Both the position numbers and the translations under genes were made by a program. Below the pieces are notes generated by a model that saw nothing but the letters and a program-made list of their open reading frames with translations, did not search any database and was not told the DNA's origin. DNA of 8,171 nt from Candidatus Peregrinibacteria bacterium. GTDB taxonomy: Bacteria > Patescibacteriota > Gracilibacteria > UBA1369 > PNNO01. The stretch's first letter is position 1, and the number at the start of each line of letters is the position of its first letter. This document shows positions 1 to 5,957 of this stretch, piece after piece. The stretch is taken from assembly GCA_014728955.1 (NCBI GenBank), contig WJKT01000055.1:1-8171 (forward strand). The letters run 5' to 3'.

Positions 1-1827
1 CAGTCACAAGAGTCCGTGCCGGTTGAAATACACGAATTCCCACATTATCAACAGGAGACCGAATTTATTATAGAACGTATTATGGAAGAAGCTAAACACC
101 GTGACTTTAATGAATGTGCCATTTTGGTTCGCAGTCATGCTCTTGCAACCCCTTTTATTGAAGAATGCAAAGCACGGCATATTCCTTTTCAGGTACGCAA
201 CAAACAGGCTCTTTCGCAGCTCCCGGAAATAAAAGATATGATTGCCGTACTGCGCTTTTTAACAAATCCAACAGATGATTTGGCGCTGTTTAGAATTCTA
301 AAATTGCCGATGTTTGATTACGATATGGAAAAGATTCTCTTCCTTATCAATAAAGCAAAATCAAATCATCAATCCCTCTATTCACATGTTAAAGAAGATG
401 ATTATTTTTCAAAATCAGCTCATCTGCTCGGCTCTGTTATAGCGTTCAGTAAATATAATCGTGTATCACGTATTCTCGGCGAATTTATCAACCAATCCCG
501 TTACATACAATACCTACAAGATAACCAGAGTGTAGAAAACGAAGAAAAAATTGTTTCTATAGCTGCATTTTTACAGCTCATCAAGGAATATGAACAATCA
601 CACAGCGATACCTCTCTTCTTGCCTTTTTGGAGTACTTGACACTGCTCGACGAAGCGGGGGCGACATTGGACAACTCTCTCACCAATATTACACAGGATG
701 CCGTACAGATATTGTCGGTTCATGCCGCAAAAGGGCTTCAATTTCCGATCGTTTTTGTTCCTTCTTTAGTTAAACAACGTTTCCCGGGTCGTAACAGACG
801 CGATCCTATTGAAATACCCGACGCACTGGTCGGCGAAGCTATTCCGGAAGGAAACGTACACCTTCGTGAAGAAAGACGGCTGTGCTACGTCGCATGTACA
901 CGAGCAAAAGAAAAGCTTTACTTGACACACAGTCAACGCTACCAAGGAACAAAACAATGGAAGCCGTCTCCGTTTATCGAGGAGATAACGGCATCCAACG
1001 CCTCAACAACAACCACTCATGAAACACAAGAATCCTCTCCTGAGGAGGAAGCTCATGCAAAATCCAACACTTCTCCTTCAATCGATAAAAAATCCGATAT
1101 CACACATACTCCCAAGACCCTTAGTTACAGCAAACTGGATACTTTTGCACGATGCCCTCTTAAATATAAGTTTCGCTATATTTATCAAATCCCCACACCT
1201 ACTGCTCATGCAGCCAATTTTGGAACGTCCATTCATAACACCCTTAAAGATATATATCACCATGTGCTGAAAAACAACGATATCTCGTTAGAACAATGTA
1301 AAGCATTCTATGAACAAAACTGGATCCCGCATGGATATGACAGTAAAGCCCACCACAATACCCGTAAAAAAAAGGGGTGGGAAATTCTCAAACAGTATTA
1401 TGAAAAAAACTCTACACCATGGATTCTTCCCGCCTTTATCGAAAAAAGTTTTTATTTAAAAGCAAATAATCATACTATTTCCGGACGAATTGACAGAATT
1501 GATCTTCTAAAAGACGGAACCTATGAGGTTATTGACTATAAAACAGGTAAATCCAAAAAGTCATCCAATATCGATAAAGACCTTCAGTTATCATTATATG
1601 CACTTGCGTGCAAAGAAGTGTATCAAATACCTGTATCTAAACTCAGTCTCTATTTTTTGGAAAGCGGCGAGAAAAAATCAACAAGCCGTACCAACGAGCA
1701 ACTCGAAAAATCACGCAATGAAATAATTACGCAAGCACACGAACTAACTCATTCGGACTTTGAAGCAACGCCCGGCTTTCCATGTAGGTTTTGCGAATAC
1801 AGGCTTATTTGCAATAAAGCGCAATAA
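1..1827 (+). CDS. UvrD/PcrA-type DNA helicase fused to a C-terminal RecB-family Fe-S nuclease (5'-truncated)
   Basis: The reading frame is open from base 1 to the TAA at 1825-1827, so the gene starts upstream. The GTG at 16 is only an internal codon; residues below count from it. The Walker A part of the superfamily I helicase is missing. The 2A/2B half is present, with motif V-like VQILSVHAAKGLQFP (from residue 230) and motif VI-like REERRLCYVACTRAKEK (from 284). A polar Thr/Ser/Glu-rich linker (about 324-367) leads to a PD-(D/E)XK nuclease: GRIDRID (490-496), YEVIDYKTGK (503-512, with D507 and K509) and QLSLYA. Cys380 plus Cys590, Cys593 and Cys599 match the one-plus-three cysteine pattern that holds a 4Fe-4S cluster in AddB, AdnB and Cas4-like nucleases. 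Known relatives unwind and resect double-strand DNA ends in the cytoplasm. AdnB-like is the closest label, but the exact subfamily cannot be fixed without the N-terminus. Confidence 0.9.
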   Translation, partial: QSQESVPVEIHEFPHYQQETEFIIERIMEEAKHRDFNECAILVRSHALATPFIEECKARHIPFQVRNKQALSQLPEIKDMIAVLRFLTNPTDDLALFRILKLPMFDYDMEKILFLINKAKSNHQSLYSHVKEDDYFSKSAHLLGSVIAFSKYNRVSRILGEFINQSRYIQYLQDNQSVENEEKIVSIAAFLQLIKEYEQSHSDTSLLAFLEYLTLLDEAGATLDNSLTNITQDAVQILSVHAAKGLQFPIVFVPSLVKQRFPGRNRRDPIEIPDALVGEAIPEGNVHLREERRLCYVACTRAKEKLYLTHSQRYQGTKQWKPSPFIEEITASNASTTTTHETQESSPEEEAHAKSNTSPSIDKKSDITHTPKTLSYSKLDTFARCPLKYKFRYIYQIPTPTAHAANFGTSIHNTLKDIYHHVLKNNDISLEQCKAFYEQNWIPHGYDSKAHHNTRKKKGWEILKQYYEKNSTPWILPAFIEKSFYLKANNHTISGRIDRIDLLKDGTYEVIDYKTGKSKKSSNIDKDLQLSLYALACKEVYQIPVSKLSLYFLESGEKKSTSRTNEQLEKSRNEIITQAHELTHSDFEATPGFPCRFCEYRLICNKAQ

Positions 1828-1832
1828 GCCAT

Positions 1833-1851
1833 AAAAAAACTCCCCAAAGAG
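1833..1851 (-). terminator. Distal 3' end of the - strand RNA: G-rich arm followed by U7
   Basis: Read on the - strand, UCUUUGGGGAG (1850-1840) is followed directly by seven U residues (1839-1833). The local hairpin is weak (about 4 bp, 1851-1848 with 1843-1840). However, the 11-nt arm pairs perfectly with 2111-2101 of the same transcript, closing the RNA on itself. The last U lies six bases from the helicase stop codon, so the unit converges on the helicase gene. On the + strand no T-run follows the hairpin, so it is not a normal terminator for the helicase. Confidence 0.5.
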
Positions 1852-1853
1852 GT

Positions 1854-1900
1854 AAAAAACCAACGCACCTCACTGACAAAGTCAGCGAAATCCTGTTGGT
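1854..1900 (-). terminator. Proximal intrinsic terminator of the - strand RNA
   Basis: On the - strand ACCAAC (1900-1895) pairs with GUUGGU (1864-1859). Inside it CGCUGAC (1887-1881) pairs with GUCAGUG (1877-1871) around a UUU loop, including one G-U wobble. The stem runs into a tract of six U residues (1859-1854), the layout of a rho-independent terminator. An asymmetric internal loop (1894-1888 against 1870-1865) makes it imperfect, so read-through to the distal U7 is plausible. Confidence 0.5.
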
Positions 1901-2105
1901 ACCAAAATGCAATATTCTCACAAGGAGAAGGCATTAGGGTATCAACTGATTTCTATCTAGTGTCAAAAACGTCAATACCTAGATACATGAGTTGCAAAAG
2001 CAAAACATATACCACCTGAAGACAACAAACCCGAAGGAAAGTCACCGTCAGAAACGAGTATCAACAATGACAGAAGAGAGATGCAAAAAAGGTTTCGCAT
2101 TCTTT

Positions 2106-2158
2106 GGGGAGAAATGGAATCTTAAAACGAAGGACGAGTTAAGATCCCGTCTCTCCCC
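2106..2158 (-). other. Long 5' hairpin of the candidate RNA, possible switching element
   Basis: On the - strand GGGGAGA (2158-2152) pairs with UCUCCCC (2112-2106). A G-U and an A-U pair and one C-A mismatch follow, then GGGAUCUUAA (2148-2139) pairs with UUAAGAUUCC (2125-2116) with one wobble. The loop is 13 nt. The 3' arm overlaps the segment 2111-2101 that can instead pair with 1850-1840, so the two pairings exclude each other. Confidence 0.55.
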
Positions 2159-2214
2159 AGAAATAAACCGCTAGTTTTCAAAGTTCTTTTATTTTTTATC
2201 TTTGTTACACATAT

Positions 2215-2263
2215 ATTGTACCATCATTTTTTTTACAGGTCAACTATAAAAAAACTTTTTTTT
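2215..2263 (-). promoter_or_regulatory. Strong sigma70-type promoter of the - strand RNA
   Basis: Read on the - strand, TTGACC (2243-2238; five of six to TTGACA) is separated by exactly 17 bp from TACAAT (2220-2215; five of six to TATAAT). TGG stands directly before the -10 box and forms an extended -10 motif. Just upstream of the -35 box lies an A8-G-T7 tract (2263-2248) resembling an UP element. The predicted start is G2208 or G2210. This is the best promoter match I found in the window, and it faces away from rmuC. Confidence 0.72.
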
Positions 2264-2272
2264 CACGTAGTA

Positions 2273-2278
2273 TATAAT
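2273..2278 (+). promoter_or_regulatory. -10 box (TATAAT) for rmuC
   Basis: A perfect TATAAT ends 17 bases before the rmuC ATG. With a start at about 2285 the leader would be only some 11 nt, close to leaderless. No recognisable -35 hexamer sits 15-18 bp upstream, where the sequence is an A7-C-T8 tract. That tract is shared with the divergent - strand promoter. Confidence 0.5.
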
Positions 2279-2295
2279 CCTGTTAATCATTACTT

Positions 2296-3387
2296 ATGGA
2301 AACACTCTTTATTGTCACGATCGTTTTATTGGCACTCGGCCTTATCGGCACCTTTTATTATTTTCAAAAACAATTAAAAAAGACAACCGATTCGACACAT
2401 TTGCATCAACGTCTTGATGACTTGACGCAAAATATGACACTTAATTTAAATAATGTAACCGACAACGTTCTTAAACAACTCAATTCGGTAACCACACAAG
2501 TTAACGAACGATTAAAAGAAAATACGTCGATGCTCGAAAGACAGCATCGTTCCGTCGGCGAACGTCTTGATACGGCTGCAAAAGTGGTTAATACAGTTAA
2601 TAGCAGATTGTCAAAGATCGAAGAAGGTAATAAACGAATTTATGATATAGGAAAAGATATTTCAGGATTACAGGAACTATTAAAAGCGCCTAAATTGCGC
2701 GGTGGGCTAGGAGAATTGTTTTTACATGATTTACTCGCTCAAATTCTTCCGCAAGAGCACTATACAATGCAATACAGCTTTAAAACCGGTGATACGGTTG
2801 ATGCGGTTATTCATTTAAGAGATCATATTATCCCGGTTGATTCAAAATTTCCGCTGGAAAACTACAAAAAAATGTATGCAGAAAAAGAGGAAGAGGTTCG
2901 ACTGAAACACAGAAAATCATTTATCAATGATGTTAAAAAACGTATTGATGAAATTGCCACCAAATACATACTGCCTGACGAGAAAACACTTGATTTTGCT
3001 CTTATGTATGTTCCTGCCGAAAATATTTATTATGAAATGATAGTTAAAGAACAAAAAAATGAACGCAATTTAAGCGCCTATGCCTTTGATCAAAAAGTTA
3101 TTCCCGTTTCTCCCAATACATTTTATATTTATCTGCAAACCATTCTTATCGGGTTACGTGGATTTCAAATTGAAAAACAGGCAAGTGCTATACTTACTTC
3201 CCTCTCACGACTTCGTGGAGATTTTGGGAAATTCGGTGATGAATTCACCCTTGTGGGAAAACATTTGGGTCATGCTCGTAACAGTTACGAGCGCTCTGAA
3301 AAGAAGATGCAACGGTTTTCAGACAAATTATCGCATGTAGAGGCTCTTAGTACCGGAGAAGATTCAAAACCTCCGCTGATCACATAG
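2296..3387 (+). CDS. rmuC: RmuC family DNA recombination protein
   Basis: The product has 363 residues. An N-terminal membrane segment (about 3-23) is followed by a helical, probably coiled-coil region (about 25-130). The RmuC domain then begins with LRGGLGELFL (134-143). It contains VDAVIHL (from V168, D169), PVDSKFPLENY (180-190) and PVSPNTFYIYLQTI (270-283), all typical of the family. The D169 and D182-x-K184 arrangement matches the predicted PD-(D/E)XK-like nuclease fold of RmuC. In E. coli rmuC limits recombination at inverted repeats, but its biochemical activity is poorly defined. The protein is shorter than E. coli RmuC (about 475 residues), mainly because the coiled coil is shorter. 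The ATG at 2296 is chosen because the membrane segment follows at once and TATAAT lies just upstream. No Shine-Dalgarno sequence is visible. A 66-bp gap separates it from infB. Confidence 0.93.
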   Translation: METLFIVTIVLLALGLIGTFYYFQKQLKKTTDSTHLHQRLDDLTQNMTLNLNNVTDNVLKQLNSVTTQVNERLKENTSMLERQHRSVGERLDTAAKVVNTVNSRLSKIEEGNKRIYDIGKDISGLQELLKAPKLRGGLGELFLHDLLAQILPQEHYTMQYSFKTGDTVDAVIHLRDHIIPVDSKFPLENYKKMYAEKEEEVRLKHRKSFINDVKKRIDEIATKYILPDEKTLDFALMYVPAENIYYEMIVKEQKNERNLSAYAFDQKVIPVSPNTFYIYLQTILIGLRGFQIEKQASAILTSLSRLRGDFGKFGDEFTLVGKHLGHARNSYERSEKKMQRFSDKLSHVEALSTGEDSKPPLIT

Positions 3388-3390
3388 TCC

Positions 3391-3432
3391 TTTACTTTTT
3401 CCACATTATTACCTACACTTAAGCACGCTTAA
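3391..3432 (+). promoter_or_regulatory. Possible infB promoter with an inverted repeat at its -10 edge
   Basis: TTTACT (3391-3396) and TACACT (3414-3419) are spaced 17 bp apart, each matching the sigma70 consensus at four of six positions. The inverted repeat TTAAGC-AC-GCTTAA (3419-3432) begins at the last base of the -10 box and covers the predicted start near 3426, where an operator could sit. On the + strand A residues, not T residues, follow the repeat, so it is not an rmuC terminator. Both calls are weak; infB could also be read from the rmuC promoter. Confidence 0.3.
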
Positions 3433-3453
3433 AAAAATCGTACCTTTTTTTGT

Positions 3454-5550
3454 ATGTCACAAAAAATAGCTGATCTAGCTAAACAACTCGATATCACCTC
3501 AAAAAAGCTCAAAGAAGAGATTAATAAGCTTGGCTTTGAGGTAAAACCAAAGGCTCGAACTATTGATGACGAGGTAGCTGAGCTTGTTCTTGAAGAATTA
3601 CGCGGACTTCATACAAAAAATAATAATAAAGATACTGTCCAAATTTATGAAGAACTCTATGATAAGGAATTGGATAAAGAAATTATTAAAAAGCAGCGAA
3701 AACGAACTGCGGGAAAAAATTCATCAAAAGATAAGAACACTACGGAAGAGGAAGAAAAACCATCGACAAAAAAGCCCGGATCAAAAAAAACAATTCTTAT
3801 ACCAACGGTCATTTCGGTAAAAGAATTTGCCGAAAAAACCGGGAGCAACCCGGCAAAAGTTATCGGAGAATTGATGAAAAACGGTATTTTAGCAAATATC
3901 AATCAGCAAATTGATTATGATACTGCCGCTATTATTGCGGAAGATCTTGGTATAAAGATTAAAAGAAAACGCGACGAAGCAGCACTGGAAGACCTGTTTG
4001 AAGGTGATCTTGAGGCACTCCTTAAAGAAGATGACAAAGATGATCTTTCCCCAAGACCCCCTATTATTAGTGTAATGGGACATGTTGATCACGGAAAAAC
4101 GAAAATTCTTGATTATATCCGCAGCGCTAATGTTATTGATACCGAGGCGGGAGGAATCACTCAGCATATAGGCGCATATCAGGTTGAAAAAAACGGAAAG
4201 AAAATAACCTTTTTAGATACACCGGGCCATGCAGCGTTTACCGCTATGAGGGCTCGCGGCGCAAAAGCTACTGATATCGCTATTTTAGTTGTTGCCGCTG
4301 ACGAAGGCGTTAAACCACAAACTATAGAAGCTATAAATCACGCACAAGATGCGGGTATCCCCATTATTGTTGCCATTAATAAAATTGATAAACCAAATGC
4401 GGCTCCGGATAAAGTAAAAGGTGAGCTTGCCGAACATGGACTACAAGCTGAAGATTGGGGCGGAAAGACCATTATGACTCCTGTTTCGGCAATAACGGGC
4501 GAAGGAATGGATACGCTACTGGATATGATATTGCTAACCGCCGAAATGGAAGATTTGAAAGCAAACCCAAACAGAGATGCCGTTGCTACCGTTATTGAAT
4601 CACATTTGGATAAAAATCTCGGCCCAATCGCTACGGTCTTAATTAATACCGGCACACTGGAAATTATGGATAATGTAGTTGTTGGAACAAGTTACGGTCG
4701 TATTAAAGTAATGAAAGATCACACCGGCAAGAATATGAAAAAAGCGAGACCGGCCACACCGGTACTTATTGCCGGCTTATCAAAAACGCCGCAAAGTGGG
4801 GACATTCTCCAAGTGGTAAAAGATGAAAAAACGGCACGCACACGAGCTACACAGCTTGAAGCTCTTCACAACAAAGCAAAAAAACAAGGTATTGCTCCGG
4901 GAAAAGATATCATTGCCCGTATTGCCAGCGGTAAATTAAAAACATTAAAGATTGTTCTCAAAGCAGACACCAAAGGATCGCTTGAAGCAATCAATCAATC
5001 ACTGAACAAAATTAAAGATAAGGAAGTTGCTATTAAAATTATTCATTCCGGAGTCGGGAATGTGAATGAAAGCGATGTCATGATGGCATCGGCCAGTGGC
5101 GGCTTGGTGGTAGGTTTTCATGTAAATGTCCCTTCACAAGTCGATAGCACAGCAGAACGAGAACAAGTTGAAATACTGCAATACAAAATTATTTATAAGT
5201 TGACCGATGATATCAAAAAGCTCCTTTCGGGCCTACTGGAACCGGAAATCATTGATGTTGATTTGGGAAAAGTGTCCGTTAAAAAGATTTTCTATTCAGG
5301 AAAGAAACAAATGATTATCGGCTGCAAAGTAACAAATGGAAGAGTCGAAAATAAAGCACAAGCCCGCATAGTACGTGATGACGAAGTTGTTGGAGAATTC
5401 GAGATAGAATCACTTCGAAAAGTTGATGAAAAAGTAAAAGAGATAAAAGAAGGGAACGAATGCGGCATTAAAATTTCAAGAAAGATCGACGTACAGGAAG
5501 GAGATATATTAGATATTTACAAACAAGAAAAGAAAATTCGAACCCTTTAG
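3454..5550 (+). CDS. infB: Translation initiation factor IF-2
   Basis: The 698-residue product is a complete bacterial IF-2, the GTPase that brings fMet-tRNA to the 30S subunit and drives subunit joining. An IF2_N module spans about 1-50. A Lys/Glu-rich linker (about 55-112) follows, then a second IF2_N-like module (about 115-170). The G domain shows GHVDHGKT (209-216), a switch I threonine in GGITQ (T236), DTPGH (255-259), NKID (309-312) and SAITGEG (345-351). Domain III carries KADTKGSLEAI (503-513) and SGVGNVNESDV (532-542). The fMet-tRNA-binding C-terminal domains start near GLLEPEIIDVD (593). All GTPase signatures are intact. Length is close to that of other compact IF-2 proteins. The ATG at 3454 starts the IF2_N fold directly; T-rich sequence precedes it and no Shine-Dalgarno sequence is seen. 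Only 11 bp separate its stop codon from the ketoisomerase gene, with no terminator. Confidence 0.98.
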   Translation: MSQKIADLAKQLDITSKKLKEEINKLGFEVKPKARTIDDEVAELVLEELRGLHTKNNNKDTVQIYEELYDKELDKEIIKKQRKRTAGKNSSKDKNTTEEEEKPSTKKPGSKKTILIPTVISVKEFAEKTGSNPAKVIGELMKNGILANINQQIDYDTAAIIAEDLGIKIKRKRDEAALEDLFEGDLEALLKEDDKDDLSPRPPIISVMGHVDHGKTKILDYIRSANVIDTEAGGITQHIGAYQVEKNGKKITFLDTPGHAAFTAMRARGAKATDIAILVVAADEGVKPQTIEAINHAQDAGIPIIVAINKIDKPNAAPDKVKGELAEHGLQAEDWGGKTIMTPVSAITGEGMDTLLDMILLTAEMEDLKANPNRDAVATVIESHLDKNLGPIATVLINTGTLEIMDNVVVGTSYGRIKVMKDHTGKNMKKARPATPVLIAGLSKTPQSGDILQVVKDEKTARTRATQLEALHNKAKKQGIAPGKDIIARIASGKLKTLKIVLKADTKGSLEAINQSLNKIKDKEVAIKIIHSGVGNVNESDVMMASASGGLVVGFHVNVPSQVDSTAEREQVEILQYKIIYKLTDDIKKLLSGLLEPEIIDVDLGKVSVKKIFYSGKKQMIIGCKVTNGRVENKAQARIVRDDEVVGEFEIESLRKVDEKVKEIKEGNECGIKISRKIDVQEGDILDIYKQEKKIRTL

Positions 5551-5561
5551 ATTGTTACCTT

Positions 5562-5957
5562 ATGGCCCCTTTCTCCTTTCATACATTACCCGTATTTACC
5601 GATAAACGAGGCTCTCTCACGCCCATCGAGCTCAAAGAATATATTTCATGGGCGCCGAAGCGGGTATACTATGCGTTTGATATAGAAGATAGTCGCGGAG
5701 GACATGCTCATCGTATCGAGCATGAGTTTTTTGTATGCCTTCAAGGCACCATGCAGATTAAACTCCATGATGGAAAAACATGGACCACGCGTGATTTAAC
5801 CACCCGGGGTGATGCTGTGCGTGTTGACAGTATGGTATGGCATGAATTCACAAACTTTTCAGAAAATGCTATTTTATTGGCGATCTCGTCAACCAATTAT
5901 GATAGTGACGACTATATAAGAAATTTTGATCATTTTATAAAAGAAATACGTTCATGA
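5562..5957 (+). CDS. Cupin dTDP-4-keto-6-deoxyglucose 3,4-ketoisomerase, FdtA/QdtA/WxcM-like
   Basis: The 131-residue product is a single-domain cupin of the family that moves the keto group of dTDP-4-keto-6-deoxyglucose from C4 to C3. This is the step before transamination to 3-amino sugars such as Fuc3N or Qui3N. Visible family marks are the N-terminal DKRGSLTPIE (14-23), RGGHAHRIEHEFFVCLQG (45-62) with the paired histidines H48 and H50 expected in the active site, and the later VWHEF. Length is normal for FdtA (about 135-140 residues). It overlaps rfbB by ATGA, and RfbB makes its substrate, which strongly supports the function. Whether the product has the galacto (FdtA) or gluco (QdtA) configuration cannot be read here, so no symbol is given. 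No aminotransferase gene is in the window. No Shine-Dalgarno sequence precedes the ATG. The TGA stop argues against codes that reassign TGA. Confidence 0.85.
   Translation: MAPFSFHTLPVFTDKRGSLTPIELKEYISWAPKRVYYAFDIEDSRGGHAHRIEHEFFVCLQGTMQIKLHDGKTWTTRDLTTRGDAVRVDSMVWHEFTNFSENAILLAISSTNYDSDDYIRNFDHFIKEIRS

Larger units (their letters stand above)
1833..2208 (-). ncRNA. Candidate structured non-coding RNA, about 375 nt, family not recognised
   Basis: A strong sigma70-type promoter on the - strand predicts a start near G2208. Two U-tracts at 1854-1859 and 1833-1839 give natural 3' ends. Hairpins in RNA order are: 2158-2106 (7 bp, then G-U and A-U pairs, one mismatch, then 10 bp); 2100-2081 (8 bp, 4-nt loop); 2073-2045 (6 bp); 2013-1982 (8 bp plus 4 bp, UUUU loop), which competes with 1985-1954 (7 bp); and 1900-1859 (6 bp outside, 7 bp inside). 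In these stems seven imperfect pairs are G-U on the - strand but A-C on the + strand, against one in the opposite sense. I see no tmRNA acceptor or T-loop, no RNase P P4 motif and no SRP tetraloop domain, and it is too long for typical 6S RNA. No gene follows on the - strand in the window, so a cis riboswitch is unlikely. That it is transcribed and functional is inference. Confidence 0.6.

Noticed and set aside
1019..1270. 83-codon frame inside the helicase gene
   Set aside because: It is out of frame with clear helicase-nuclease motifs and is composed of shifted codons of that gene.
1749..1934. 61-codon frame on the - strand
   Set aside because: It runs through both U-tract 3' ends and into the helicase gene antisense, and shows no recognisable domain.
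1961..1966. Perfect TTGACA on the - strand as a second promoter
   Set aside because: No acceptable -10 box lies 16-18 bp downstream; the match falls in a hairpin loop.
2034..2042. GGAAAGTCA on the + strand, like the RNase P RNA P4 motif
   Set aside because: None of the other conserved RNase P regions occur at the right distances, and the strand evidence favours the other direction.
1939..2065. GTATCAAC occurring twice (1939-1946 and 2058-2065), seen as a possible direct repeat or site pair
   Set aside because: Only 8 bp are shared, there is no further copy in the gap, and no mobile element is nearby; chance is likely.
1992..2174. 60-codon frame on the + strand in the gap before rmuC
   Set aside because: It starts with TTG, has no ribosome binding site, resembles no family I know, and lies across the hairpins of the - strand RNA.
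4338..4655. 105-codon frame on the - strand inside infB
   Set aside because: It is antisense to the conserved IF-2 G domain and shows no domain of its own.
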